Of a DNA stretch of 64,000 nt, positions 1 to 9,346 are shown piece after piece. How positions within the stretch are numbered: the first letter of the stretch is position 1; each line of letters starts with the position of its first letter. The position numbers were made by a program, and so were the translations under genes. The notes under the pieces were generated by a model, which was not told the DNA's origin, did no database searches, and was given only the letters and a program-made list of their open reading frames with translations. The stretch is from an uncultured Prevotellaceae bacterium (lineage in GTDB: Bacteria; Bacteroidota; Bacteroidia; Bacteroidales; Bacteroidaceae): the NCBI GenBank assembly GCA_902761605.1, contig CACWLC010000012.1, forward strand, positions 1-64,000. The letters are read 5' to 3'.

Positions 1-391
1 GTGGAGGGAATCGAACCCTCGTCCGCACAAGGAAACCATACGCTTTCTACATGCTTATTCCGGCCTTCATTTTCGTGATGCAACAAGACCCGGACCACCA
101 ATTGCACCCTTATCCTCTAAAGCTTCATCCTATCATCGAGGTCTGATAAGACTATTTCCGATTTAACCTGCGCCGCTGGATCTTCGGATTCGGAACAACA
201 TCCTCGGAGCGACGTCTCGTTCCTCTACCTTGTAAAGGAATTGAGCCTCAATCTACTGTGCTTCGATTAGGCAGCGAGAGCGTAACGTGTTTCGCCAATT
301 AATTTTTCGACCGACTTGATTATGGAGAACACAGCCGTCACTCCGCATGCTTACGTACCATCTCGACTTGCCGTCAAATCCAGTCACCCCC
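1..391 (-). ncRNA. ssrA: tmRNA (transfer-messenger RNA), 3' end cut by window
   Basis: Rescues stalled ribosomes by trans-translation: it acts first as a tRNA-Ala-like molecule, then as a short mRNA that adds a degradation tag. Read on the minus strand, the RNA begins at 391 with GGGGGTGACTGGATTTGACG, the usual tmRNA 5' end. The T arm (GAGGG, loop TTCGATT, CCCTC) lies at 4-20. The first acceptor bases, GTG at 385-387, match CAC at 1-3, so only the last few acceptor bases and the CCA end lie outside the window. The tag frame starts at GGC (296-294) and reads GETRYALAA, ending in TAA at 269-267. This resembles the GETNYALAA-type tags known from Bacteroides. One-piece layout with pseudoknot-rich GC segments between tag and T arm; the exact pseudoknots were not folded. 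Confidence 0.95.
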
Positions 392-420
392 GTGACATGT
401 AAAAATGTCGTAATCGGCTG

Positions 421-452
421 CAAAATTAGTAACTTTTTCAGTAAATAGCAAA
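421..452 (-). promoter_or_regulatory. ssrA promoter (Bacteroidota type)
   Basis: On the minus strand TTTGC at 452-448 is followed 19-20 bp later by TAATTTTG at 428-421, the Bacteroidota -33/-7 pair. It lies about 30 bp before the mature tmRNA 5' end, which fits a short processed leader. Confidence 0.6.
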
Positions 453-471
453 CTTTTCGCGAAAAATATTA

Positions 472-479
472 TAATTTTG
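472..479 (+). promoter_or_regulatory. Promoter -7 element of the polysaccharide operon
   Basis: TAATTTTG matches TAnnTTTG. Transcription would start near 486 and give a 5' leader of about 55 bases before the SLBB gene. No clear TTG -33 element is visible, so the promoter may be weak or activator dependent. No other good promoter appears within the next 14.6 kb on this strand. Confidence 0.5.
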
Positions 480-540
480 CCCACACATTACAATAATTGG
501 CCTGTAAAATGGTTATATTATAAAATATGTACGCAAGAAA

Positions 541-3090
541 ATGAAAAAGATAACAGCGCTATTTGTGTCACTCCTGCTCAGCACAACAATCAGCTGGGCA
601 CAGTCGGGCATGACCGACAATCAGGTGATGGACTATGTAATCGAGCAGAATGCGAAAGGCGTGTCACGCCAGAAGATAGTTACCCAGCTCATGCAGCGTG
701 GTGTAACCATAGAGCAGCTACGCCGTATCCAGAAGAAATACCAGAAACAGATAAAAAACGGTGCCCTTGGAGCTGAAGACATCACAGCAGGTTCGAAGGA
801 AGCGAAAACCCGTCTGAGAGAAGCCAACGGCCAGAAGCGTGAAGAGCAGAAAGCCAAGGATAAGAAAAACGCATCGCAATTCAGGATAAAGGACACGAAG
901 AAGAAAAACCAGATCCAGAAGCACACCTACGATGAAGAAGACCAGGACTTCGTGGAGATGGACGAGGCTGTGGACTTTATGATGCCCGACTCGCTGAAAT
1001 ACTCTTATTACGAGAAGTATAAGATGAAGGACAAGGAAAAGAACAAGCGCAAGATATTCGGTCACGACGTGTTCAACAACGAAAACCTTACCTTTGAGAG
1101 CAGCATGAATCTTGCTACCCCACAGAGCTATCGTCTCGGAGCGGGTGATGTGGTAAACATCGATATCTGGGGAGCATCGCAGGAGAGTGTCAGCGAGACA
1201 ATATCACCCGACGGCACCATCACACTCGAAGGCATCGGACTTATCCAACTCGGAGGAATGACGGTTAGCCAGGCAAAAGCGAAACTCAAGCGTGTACTCG
1301 GCCCCAGATACCAGGACTCTCAGATAGAGCTCTCACTCGGCCAGACCCGTACCATCACCGTCAGCGTCATGGGCGAGGTAAAAGTGCCGGGAACATATAC
1401 GATGTCGGCCTTCGCAACGGTTTATAATGCCCTTTACATGGCAGGCGGCCCTAACGAGATCGGTACGCTGAGAAATGTGAAGGTGTTCAGAAACGGCAGG
1501 CAGATATCTAATGTCGACGTGTATGATTTCCTATTGAACGGCAAGCTCTCTGGCGATGTACGATTGCAGGACAACGATGTAATCACCGTCAGTCCATACG
1601 AGGCTCTGGTGAACATCACTGGAAAGGTGAAGCGCCCAATGTTCTATGAAATGAAGAGGACAGAGAGTGCAGCCACACTTTTAAGATACGCTGGCGGATT
1701 TACTGGCGATGCCTATACCAAAGCCATTCGTATCAATCGTAAGGCAGGACAACAATACTCCGTGTTCAGCGTTGGAGAGTTCGACATGAACGATTTCAAA
1801 CTCATGGACGAAGACTCTGTAAGCGTTGACTCTACCCTGAACCGCTATCAGAACATGGTAGAGATTAAGGGAGCCATTTTCCGTCCTGGCATGTATCAGG
1901 TGGGAGGACAGATCACAACGGTGAAAGCCCTTGTGGAAGCTGCCGACGGACTGACTGAGAATGCTATCGGCAACCACGCTGTGATGCATCGCATGAAGGC
2001 AGACCGCACGCTGAAGATACAAAGCATCGATATCGTAGGCATATTGGAAGGAACAGTTGCCGATATGGAACTGAAGAATGAGGATGTAATCTATATCGCA
2101 AGCCGCGAGGAGGAGAAGTTGGATCAGACGATTACCATTCATGGAGAAGTAAACTACCCCGGCGTATATCGTTTTGCCTCGAATGAGACCATCGAAGACC
2201 TTGTGCTTCAGGCAGGAGGGCTGACAAATGCCGCCTCGCTGGCAAAGGTGGATGTGTCGAGACGAATCATCGATCCAAATGCCACAGCGGCCAGCGACAC
2301 TCTGGCTTTCACTTACAGTTTCAGCCTCAATCCGGATTTCACTATTCCTCAGGGGGAGAATCAGTTTGTGCTGCAGCCATACGATGAGGTATATATCCGT
2401 CGCAGTCCGAAATACGTAGAGCAGCAGAATGTCACCATCGATGGTGAAGTGCAGTTCCAGGGCAACTACACGTTGACACACAATAGTCAGAGGCTCTCAG
2501 ACATTGTGCGCCAGGCTGGTGGTCTTACAAAACGTGCATATCCCGAAGGAGCAAAGCTTCTGCGACAGATGACCGACGAGGAGCGTGACCTTATGGAGAC
2601 CATGCTCCGTACGGCTCAGCGAAACTCTGGAAGCGACTCTATCGACGTTAAGAAGCTCTTGACGCTGACCACCTTCCCTGTAGCCATCGAGCTCGACAAG
2701 GCTCTTGCCAATCCAGGAAGTGATGACGATCCGATACTCAGAGAGGGCGACCGTATCGTGGTGCCAAGATATACCAGTACGGTGAGTATCAACGGTGAGG
2801 TGCTCTATCCGAACACCGTTAGATTCAAGGAAGGAAAAGATGCCGAGTATTACATCAATCTTGCAGGAGGAGCCACATCTACAGGTAAGAAGTCAAAGAC
2901 TATCATCATCTATATGAATGGCATGGTGGCCAAGGCAGACCGCAAACATAAGCCTGCCCCAGGATGTCAGATTGTTGTGCCAACCAAGCGCAGAGCCCGC
3001 CAGATGGGTATTGCCGAGTGGCTCACCATCGGCTCGAGCACGGCATCAATAGCAACAATGATAGCTACAATTGCGAACCTTGTGAAATAA
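541..3090 (+). CDS. SLBB-domain polysaccharide export protein
   Basis: Predicted outer-membrane/periplasmic export protein for exopolysaccharide or capsule, of the Wza-like family but far longer (849 aa against roughly 380 for Wza). An N-terminal signal peptide ends near SWAQ (residue 21). A charged, Lys/Glu-rich region follows (about 70-140). The polysaccharide-export domain is at about 195-275 (YRLGAGDVVNIDIWG). At least six SLBB beta-grasp repeats follow, each recognisable by a GEV.xPG.Y start and an AGG motif. A hydrophobic helix closes the protein (last 25 residues). It is the first gene of the operon, 6 bp ahead of the Wzz-like gene. Long multi-SLBB exporters of this kind are common in Prevotella and Bacteroides. 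The start was chosen because the signal peptide begins exactly there. Confidence 0.9.
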   Translation: MKKITALFVSLLLSTTISWAQSGMTDNQVMDYVIEQNAKGVSRQKIVTQLMQRGVTIEQLRRIQKKYQKQIKNGALGAEDITAGSKEAKTRLREANGQKREEQKAKDKKNASQFRIKDTKKKNQIQKHTYDEEDQDFVEMDEAVDFMMPDSLKYSYYEKYKMKDKEKNKRKIFGHDVFNNENLTFESSMNLATPQSYRLGAGDVVNIDIWGASQESVSETISPDGTITLEGIGLIQLGGMTVSQAKAKLKRVLGPRYQDSQIELSLGQTRTITVSVMGEVKVPGTYTMSAFATVYNALYMAGGPNEIGTLRNVKVFRNGRQISNVDVYDFLLNGKLSGDVRLQDNDVITVSPYEALVNITGKVKRPMFYEMKRTESAATLLRYAGGFTGDAYTKAIRINRKAGQQYSVFSVGEFDMNDFKLMDEDSVSVDSTLNRYQNMVEIKGAIFRPGMYQVGGQITTVKALVEAADGLTENAIGNHAVMHRMKADRTLKIQSIDIVGILEGTVADMELKNEDVIYIASREEEKLDQTITIHGEVNYPGVYRFASNETIEDLVLQAGGLTNAASLAKVDVSRRIIDPNATAASDTLAFTYSFSLNPDFTIPQGENQFVLQPYDEVYIRRSPKYVEQQNVTIDGEVQFQGNYTLTHNSQRLSDIVRQAGGLTKRAYPEGAKLLRQMTDEERDLMETMLRTAQRNSGSDSIDVKKLLTLTTFPVAIELDKALANPGSDDDPILREGDRIVVPRYTSTVSINGEVLYPNTVRFKEGKDAEYYINLAGGATSTGKKSKTIIIYMNGMVAKADRKHKPAPGCQIVVPTKRRARQMGIAEWLTIGSSTASIATMIATIANLVK

Positions 3091-3096
3091 AGAGTT

Positions 3097-4131
3097 ATGG
3101 AAGAAAGAAAACCTATAGACATCTCAAATATCATAAAAAAGTTGTGGCCTAATAGGAAGAAGTATTACTATGTATTGCCCGCAACATTGATTATCACATA
3201 TCTGTTTATAGTATGTATACCTCGTTATTATAGCTGTAAGGTAAGTCTCGCCCCAGAAACAGACGGACCATCAGTTTCCGGCTCAATCAGTTCACTTGCT
3301 TCCTCTTTTGGAATTGGGGGATCTTTGGCGAAATTGAATTCCCAAGACGCTATTTACGCAGAAATATATCCAGATGTAATAAACTCGAAGAAATTCATTG
3401 CCGAATTAATGCCTGTTGAAATAAAGACGAAAAAAGGCGATGTAAAATGCAACTACTACACTTATCTGCGTGATTATCAGAAAGCTCCTTGGTGGGAATT
3501 CATTTGGGGGACGATAAGAGAATGGATAAGTCCCACCCCCAAAGATGAATACAACGGGAAAGATAAAATATCTGTATTTGAGCTAACAAAGTTGCAGGAC
3601 GATTTATTCAAACAAGCGCAAGGAAACATTAAATGCACTTTTGATAAAAAGACCGAAATAGTTTCTATTACAGTATATGACCAAGACCCACTAGTATGCG
3701 CAATAATGGCAGATTCTACCTGTAAGAAACTACAGGACTTTATAGTCGCATACCGCACTAGCAAGGCTCGTATCGACTATGAATATTACAAGAAATTATG
3801 CGAAGAAAGTAAGGCAGAATATGAGAATGCACTTAACAGATATGCCTCAAGTGCTGATGCCCACACAAAAACAGTAATGGCAATCTATCAAGCAAAGGTA
3901 GAGAGTCTTGAAAACGAAATGCAGGCAAAATACAATATTTATAATTCAATAAATACCCAGTTACAGACTGCCAGAGCGAAACTTCAGGAAGCAACGCCTG
4001 CTTTTACAATCATCGAGAGTGCATCTGTACCCATAAAGCCAGCAGGACCTAAACGAATGATTATCTCCATAGCCATGATGATCTTATCATTCTTTGTATT
4101 GTCTGGGTATATTCTATTAAAGAGCAAATAG
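3097..4131 (+). CDS. Wzz/chain-length determinant family inner-membrane protein
   Basis: Polysaccharide co-polymerase expected to set chain length and link the polymerase to the exporter. The 344-residue protein has the classic Wzz layout: a transmembrane helix near residues 23-47, a large periplasmic part with coiled-coil stretches (about 215-300), and a second helix at the C terminus preceded by a Pro-rich motif (SVPIKPAGPKR). No Walker motifs or tyrosine-kinase domain follow, so this is a kinase-less (PCP-1-like) form. It lies 6 bp after the SLBB exporter and 10 bp before the polymerase-like gene. A separate tyrosine kinase was not found in the operon. Confidence 0.85.
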   Translation: MEERKPIDISNIIKKLWPNRKKYYYVLPATLIITYLFIVCIPRYYSCKVSLAPETDGPSVSGSISSLASSFGIGGSLAKLNSQDAIYAEIYPDVINSKKFIAELMPVEIKTKKGDVKCNYYTYLRDYQKAPWWEFIWGTIREWISPTPKDEYNGKDKISVFELTKLQDDLFKQAQGNIKCTFDKKTEIVSITVYDQDPLVCAIMADSTCKKLQDFIVAYRTSKARIDYEYYKKLCEESKAEYENALNRYASSADAHTKTVMAIYQAKVESLENEMQAKYNIYNSINTQLQTARAKLQEATPAFTIIESASVPIKPAGPKRMIISIAMMILSFFVLSGYILLKSK

Positions 4132-4141
4132 AATTCTGCCT

Positions 4142-5194
4142 ATGTTGATGCATCTCATCATTGCCTTACTGTTCATCATAACAGTGTTCCTGGCCTTTGC
4201 TGAAGACAACATGGAGAAATCCCACAAGATTATTATTCTTGTGGGATATGCGATATTCATGATAATCCTTGCTGCCACAAAAAGTATTGACAACACAGCG
4301 GATGCAAAGAGCTACGAACAGATGTTCTACGGAAATGATGACATGATAACTGAAATAGCTACTGAACCAACATATATATACCTCAGCCGCATAGTTTTGG
4401 CCATGGGGGGAACAGTATGGGTGATGTTTTTCATATATGCAATTATCACCATACCTGCGAAACTAAAGGCACTAAACGACTTGACCCCATATATATTCAC
4501 TGCTCTGATGGTGTACATACCTGTATATTTTGAACTTCACGATATGGTGCAAATCAGAGCAGCAGCTGCAGCCACTTTTCTGCTTTCCTCATTAATTCCA
4601 CTATCCAATAAACAATATTTAGTTGCCGGTTTATTAATGGTAATAGCTGTACTTTTCCACTATTCCTCTCTTATCTTTTTACCATTCCTATTACTGGGCA
4701 ATAGAAAGCTAAGTACAACATGGAGGATTGGACTGGCAAGTTTTGTTGTGCTCTGTTTTGTTATGTATCTTACAGGAAGGGACATTTTCCACCTTATACC
4801 ATCTTCTTTTGTCAGTGGCAAAATCGACGTCTATCAAGATACGTCTGAGAAAGGGGAGTGGGAAATGGCTTTATTATATAAGAATGTATACTACATGATA
4901 AAGTTTGTTCTTCTGTTTGTCTGCCTGTATTATTACGACTATATCGTAGAGAGGGATCGCAAAGCACCGCTTATCATCAACATCTTTGCTGCCAGCATCC
5001 TAACCCCCATGCTCATTTCTTCTGTACCTATAATCGCCACAAGGACAAGCGACCTATATGGTATTGTGGACGGAATAGTATTTACGTATTTATTACTTCT
5101 TATAAGTCCAAGATATGCGGCCAAGGCCTGTATTGCGATTGTTGGCATGTATATGATAATATATAATATGATCGTTACAGAATACTTTACATAA
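4142..5194 (+). CDS. EpsG/Wzy-like polysaccharide polymerase
   Basis: A 350-residue polytopic membrane protein with about ten hydrophobic segments. The early periplasmic motif around DNTADAKSYEQMFYG resembles the EpsG family, whose members polymerise lipid-linked repeat units. Its position between the Wzz-like gene and the Wzx flippase is what is expected for the Wzy polymerase. Sequence identity in this family is low, so the assignment rests on topology, the early Asp/Tyr motif and context. The start ATG at 4142 lies 10 bp after the previous stop; a second in-frame ATG two codons on (MLMH) is also possible. Confidence 0.75.
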   Translation: MLMHLIIALLFIITVFLAFAEDNMEKSHKIIILVGYAIFMIILAATKSIDNTADAKSYEQMFYGNDDMITEIATEPTYIYLSRIVLAMGGTVWVMFFIYAIITIPAKLKALNDLTPYIFTALMVYIPVYFELHDMVQIRAAAAATFLLSSLIPLSNKQYLVAGLLMVIAVLFHYSSLIFLPFLLLGNRKLSTTWRIGLASFVVLCFVMYLTGRDIFHLIPSSFVSGKIDVYQDTSEKGEWEMALLYKNVYYMIKFVLLFVCLYYYDYIVERDRKAPLIINIFAASILTPMLISSVPIIATRTSDLYGIVDGIVFTYLLLLISPRYAAKACIAIVGMYMIIYNMIVTEYFT

Positions 5195-5203
5195 GATTTC
5201 GCG

Positions 5204-6556
5204 ATGTTGAGTATAATAAAAGAGTTTCCATCTCATGCAAATGGCCGGCGATCACGCTTTCTGTATGCCAACATAGCATCATCCTTTATCATCAAAGGAT
5301 GGTCGGCTATAGTATTGCTGATGATGGTACCCCTTACGCTTGACTGTCTGGGAACATATCAGAATGGCGTATGGCTGACCATAAGCAGTATGCTGGTATG
5401 GATAGACCAGATGGATATTGGTCTTGGCAATGGCTTACGTAATCAGATAGCCACCTATATGGCACATCAGGAATTACAAAAAGCACGAATAATAGTAAGT
5501 TCAACAATGGTCATGCTATTATTCATTGCCTTTCCTATTCTGCTAATTCTACTTGCAGTTGTCTGGAGTATGGATGTCTACCTCTTCTTGAATGTCAGTT
5601 ATGAAGCCATTCCAGAGCTACGAATAGCCCTTCTTTCTGCAGTCACATTGGTCTGCATGACTTTTGTGCTTAAATCCATAGGAAATATTTATATGGGATT
5701 GCAACTACCTGCTATTAGCAATCTGCTAATAGCCATAGGACAGACGATAGCATTGATTGGTACATGGATCCTTTTCTCTCTTGACAATGCCACTTTCTTC
5801 AATGTCGTTATTGTAAACACAGCAGCACCTCTGCTGACATATCTTCTTGCCTACCCTATTACCTTTTACAAGTTTTTCCCCTGGTTACGCCCTTCGATGA
5901 AGCTGGTAAACTTACAGTCTGCACTAGAGTTAGGGGACCTCAGTATCAAATTCTTTTGGATTCAAATAGCAGCAATTGTGCAATTCATGACCGCAAACAT
6001 CCTTATATCTAATTTTTTTACGCCAGAGATGGTCACACCATATCAGATTGCCTACCGGTATCTGAGTTTGGTCATGGTGGCATTCACTGTGATATGTATG
6101 CCTTTCTGGAACGCCACAACAGATGCATTCGAGCGAGGTGATATAGATTGGATTCAACGCTCAGATCAGCGTATGAATTATATCATCCTAATCATAGCAG
6201 CAACTTTGATATTCATGATAGCGATATCACCATGGGTTTATGAGAAATGGATAGGTGACTCATGTGATGTTCCATTTATGATGACTTGCATGATGGCGAT
6301 CTACATCTTCCTGCTGATACTTAGCATGCGCTATTCCTACTTTTTAAACGGAATAGGTGCACTACGTCTGCAGCTCTATATGACAATTATGACCGTAGTG
6401 TTTATCCCAGCATCGTGGGCTGTAAGTTATTACACTCACGATATTATATGGTTTATGGCTGTTATGAGCTTATGTGTTACGCCCAGTATTGTGGTGAATA
6501 TGATTCAGTTTCATAAGATTTTAAAAGGCACGGCAAAAGGTTTATGGAGAAAATAA
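5204..6556 (+). CDS. Wzx-type oligosaccharide flippase (MOP superfamily)
   Basis: Predicted to flip undecaprenyl-pyrophosphate-linked repeat units across the inner membrane. The 450-residue protein has about 12-14 transmembrane segments. The N-terminal pattern (a cytosolic lead, a first helix, then the DQMDIGLGNGLRN loop) is typical of O-antigen flippases. The gene sits 9 bp after the polymerase gene. Its stop overlaps the next start as TAATG at 6554-6558, implying translational coupling with the first glycosyltransferase. Confidence 0.88.
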   Translation: MLSIIKEFPSHANGRRSRFLYANIASSFIIKGWSAIVLLMMVPLTLDCLGTYQNGVWLTISSMLVWIDQMDIGLGNGLRNQIATYMAHQELQKARIIVSSTMVMLLFIAFPILLILLAVVWSMDVYLFLNVSYEAIPELRIALLSAVTLVCMTFVLKSIGNIYMGLQLPAISNLLIAIGQTIALIGTWILFSLDNATFFNVVIVNTAAPLLTYLLAYPITFYKFFPWLRPSMKLVNLQSALELGDLSIKFFWIQIAAIVQFMTANILISNFFTPEMVTPYQIAYRYLSLVMVAFTVICMPFWNATTDAFERGDIDWIQRSDQRMNYIILIIAATLIFMIAISPWVYEKWIGDSCDVPFMMTCMMAIYIFLLILSMRYSYFLNGIGALRLQLYMTIMTVVFIPASWAVSYYTHDIIWFMAVMSLCVTPSIVVNMIQFHKILKGTAKGLWRK

Positions 6557-7290
6557 TGGATAAAATATCAATTGTCACCATCTGCCACAACTGTAAAGCA
6601 GACTTAGAAATGACTATGCAGAGCGTATTCTCTCAAGACTATCGATACAAAGAATACATCATCGTAGACGGAGGAAGCACAGATGGAACAAAAGAGCTCT
6701 TGAAACATCATGAAGATCAGATTGACCTCATTATCAGTGAACAAGATGATGGTATTTATGACGCATTAAATAAAGGTATAAGTAGAGCCTCTGGCGAGTG
6801 GATAATCTGCCTTAATGCTGGTGACATATTCTCTTCAGATCACATCTTAAGTGACATTCTACACGATGGCATTCCTCAAGACAAGTCATTTATATACAGC
6901 GATTTGATTATGTACCATGATGACGGAAGCAAGAAACTACATAAAATGGACAGGGCAAAAGGAGATATTCACCATCAGAACGCTATATATAGGAAAAATC
7001 TCCATGAGCAGTATGGATATTACATCGTAACCCATCCTTATATTGTCAGCGACCTAATCTTTTTCTTATCTATTCCTGAGGAAAAATACCTCAAAACAGA
7101 CGGTCCGATAGCATACGTCAAGTATGGTGGCACCTCCAGCAATATTTGGTGCGCAGAACAGTCTTGGGCTGCTAAGGTTATTTTTGGTTATGATACCATT
7201 CCTTTAATTTTTCTTCGTGATATCCGTATGCGCTTTGGACTATGGCGTAGAAAGATAATACGGCATTTTTTATCGGCAACCTATTTTTGA
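6556..7290 (+). CDS. Glycosyltransferase family 2
   Basis: Cytosolic inverting glycosyltransferase that should add one sugar to the growing repeat unit. The GT-A signature is plain: an N-terminal ISIVTICHN strand, VDGGSTDGT near residue 34, then EQDDGIYDALNKGI and NAGD for the nucleotide-sugar/metal site. The DDGIYDALNKGI block is typical of WcaA/WcaE-like GT2 enzymes. I place the start at 6556, where ATG overlaps the flippase stop (TAATG) with GGAG upstream. An in-frame ATG at 6544 would add four residues. The donor and acceptor sugars cannot be read from sequence. Confidence 0.88.
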   Translation: MDKISIVTICHNCKADLEMTMQSVFSQDYRYKEYIIVDGGSTDGTKELLKHHEDQIDLIISEQDDGIYDALNKGISRASGEWIICLNAGDIFSSDHILSDILHDGIPQDKSFIYSDLIMYHDDGSKKLHKMDRAKGDIHHQNAIYRKNLHEQYGYYIVTHPYIVSDLIFFLSIPEEKYLKTDGPIAYVKYGGTSSNIWCAEQSWAAKVIFGYDTIPLIFLRDIRMRFGLWRRKIIRHFLSATYF

Positions 7291-7308
7291 GTACTAAATG
7301 AGAAAAAA

Positions 7309-8205
7309 GTGAATGTATCCATCATTATAGTCAACTATAACACGCTACATGTTCTTAAGCCGTGTATCGACAGCATCGTAAATCAGACACACGATGTCGA
7401 ATACGAGATTATCGTTGTGGATAATGGTTCCACTGACGGTTCTATAGAGGCATTGTCTACCGACGAACGAGTAACGTTGATTCCTATGGGTGAGAATTTG
7501 GGATTCGGACGTGCCAACAATCAAGGACTTAAAATCTCCAAGGGAAAATACATTTTCTTTCTCAACTCTGATACATTGCTTAAAAATAATGCCATTAAGA
7601 TGTTTTACGACTTTGCAGAGAATTATCAAGGTCGTCTGGGAGCCTTAGGATGTATTCTTGAGGACAGGAAAGGCAATAAAATCCACTCACATGGTAAATT
7701 CCGCAAAATGAATGACGACATCCTGGAGTTTCTCTGGATTCCTATTCTTAAAGGTCTTCATCTTTATCGTAAACCTATAAGAGAATATCCTGAGCAATGG
7801 ATGAAGGTAGACTATATAACAGGTGCAGACCTTTTTGTCAGTCGTAAGGTACTTGATACTTGTGGTACCTTCCACCCAGCTTTTTTCATGTACTATGAAG
7901 AATCTGAATTAGAGCTCCGCTTTAAAAAGTACGGCTATGACAATATTCTTCTAAATGGTCCACGTATTGTTCATTTGGAAGGTGAAGGAAGCAAAGAAGG
8001 TAAAAGCTCAAAATTCATCCATGACACTTTCCGACAAGAAAGGAGTTTGTACATATTCTTCAAGTTGACAGAACCCAGATGGAAGTATTATCTTTATCGT
8101 ATCGCTCATACAATGCTGAGACAGACAGTATGGCTGAACCCTCATGTATCATTTAAGGATAAATGGTTGTTTGTCAAACAACTTTTCGTATCTAGTAAAA
8201 TCTGA
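7309..8205 (+). CDS. Glycosyltransferase family 2 (rhamnosyltransferase-like)
   Basis: A 298-residue GT2 enzyme of the subgroup often annotated as rhamnosyltransferase. Motifs are SIIIVNYNT at the N terminus, VDNGSTDGS, ENLGFGRANNQG and FLNSDT, and later MYYEESELELRFKKYGY, the usual acceptor-side Glu/Asp block. The start is GTG at 7309, because no in-frame ATG lies upstream and the first beta strand begins directly after it. It is 18 bp after the previous gene, and the next gene begins only 4 bp after its stop. The sugar specificity is inferred only from family resemblance. Confidence 0.85.
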   Translation: MNVSIIIVNYNTLHVLKPCIDSIVNQTHDVEYEIIVVDNGSTDGSIEALSTDERVTLIPMGENLGFGRANNQGLKISKGKYIFFLNSDTLLKNNAIKMFYDFAENYQGRLGALGCILEDRKGNKIHSHGKFRKMNDDILEFLWIPILKGLHLYRKPIREYPEQWMKVDYITGADLFVSRKVLDTCGTFHPAFFMYYEESELELRFKKYGYDNILLNGPRIVHLEGEGSKEGKSSKFIHDTFRQERSLYIFFKLTEPRWKYYLYRIAHTMLRQTVWLNPHVSFKDKWLFVKQLFVSSKI

Positions 8206-8209
8206 GAAT

Positions 8210-9346
8210 ATGAACATACTCGTTGACGGTCGTATATGGTCTCTCTACTCTGCTGGCATTGGTTCATTCTTTACTGGAGCTATCTTGGAGTGGGCTGAAC
8301 AAAAAGGCGAGGACACTTTTTACATATTTCTTCCAAAGGGACTCGACACGAAATATGAATTACCGTCTCTACCCAATAATATCGTAATACTGGATTACTC
8401 AAGGCGATATTTCAAGAAACTGCCAAATATCATTATCCTTCAGCTGCTGATACCATATCTGTGCCGTAAGCTGCACATCAGTTTCTATTACTCACCTGTT
8501 CCCCACTTGCCATACTTCATACCAAATAATGTGAAGACAATGGTGACTGTACATGACGTTGTCAACATTGAGATGACTCATACAATGGCATGGACAAATC
8601 GACTCGCATCAAGTATATTCTTTTCACAAGCAATCAATAAGGCTAACTTTTTGTGGACCAATTCACATTACACCAAGTCAAAAGTTGAGGAGTATTTCCC
8701 CAAGCGTAGTGCCCATGAGATATTTGTTGGAGGGGCAGTAGACAGAAAAGTGTTTTATCCAAGAATTCTATCTAACAAAGAGCGTCAGAATATCAAGCAA
8801 AAATATGGTATCAAAAACAAATTCATACTATTTGTCGGTTCTTTGGAGCCACGAAAAAATTTAAAGTTCCTGTTGGAAATCATTCCTGAACTCTATCGTA
8901 AACATAGCATCCAATTAGTTATTGTAGGTGGAAAGAGTTGGAAAAGTACAGAAATCAGGGACATCGTTGAATCCTCTACGTTTATTAGAGAGTCAACAAT
9001 CTTTTGCGGATATGTTACAAACGAAGAATTAGCCTTACTATATAGCTGTGCCAACTGCTTCGTTTCTGCAGCACTTATGGAGGGCCTCGGAATGCCACAA
9101 ATAGAAGCACTGCTATGTGGATGTCCTGTAGTAACAGCCAATAACACAGCCATGAAAGAAGTTGTTAATGGCAAAGACGGGGCTGTCGCTGTTGAAGGAT
9201 ATAATCCCAAAGAATGGCAACATGCAATTCTCTCAATGATTAAAGAGCCACAGGCAGTCAACCCACAGCAGTTGGACGATTATAACTGGAAGACTATCAT
9301 TAGAAATCTTAACAACAAATGCTTTATATTAACGGAAGATTCCTGA
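8210..9346 (+). CDS. Glycosyltransferase family 4
   Basis: GT-B retaining glycosyltransferase of 378 residues. The N-terminal Rossmann half starts NILVDGRIWSLYSAGIG. The C-terminal half carries FVGSLEPRKN (phosphate-binding loop) and EGLGMPQIEALLCGCPVV (the E-x7-E sugar-nucleotide signature). I use ATG at 8210; a longer frame back to 8144 would overlap the preceding gene and lacks homologous sequence. The end overlaps the next gene by 28 bp. Its role is to add a sugar to the repeat unit, most likely from a nucleotide-activated hexose; the identity is unknown. Confidence 0.87.
   Translation: MNILVDGRIWSLYSAGIGSFFTGAILEWAEQKGEDTFYIFLPKGLDTKYELPSLPNNIVILDYSRRYFKKLPNIIILQLLIPYLCRKLHISFYYSPVPHLPYFIPNNVKTMVTVHDVVNIEMTHTMAWTNRLASSIFFSQAINKANFLWTNSHYTKSKVEEYFPKRSAHEIFVGGAVDRKVFYPRILSNKERQNIKQKYGIKNKFILFVGSLEPRKNLKFLLEIIPELYRKHSIQLVIVGGKSWKSTEIRDIVESSTFIRESTIFCGYVTNEELALLYSCANCFVSAALMEGLGMPQIEALLCGCPVVTANNTAMKEVVNGKDGAVAVEGYNPKEWQHAILSMIKEPQAVNPQQLDDYNWKTIIRNLNNKCFILTEDS

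Noticed and set aside
1681..2481. 266-codon open frame on the minus strand inside the SLBB exporter gene
   Set aside because: It lies wholly opposite a gene with clear SLBB repeats, has no recognisable motif and no promoter; it is a shadow of codon bias.
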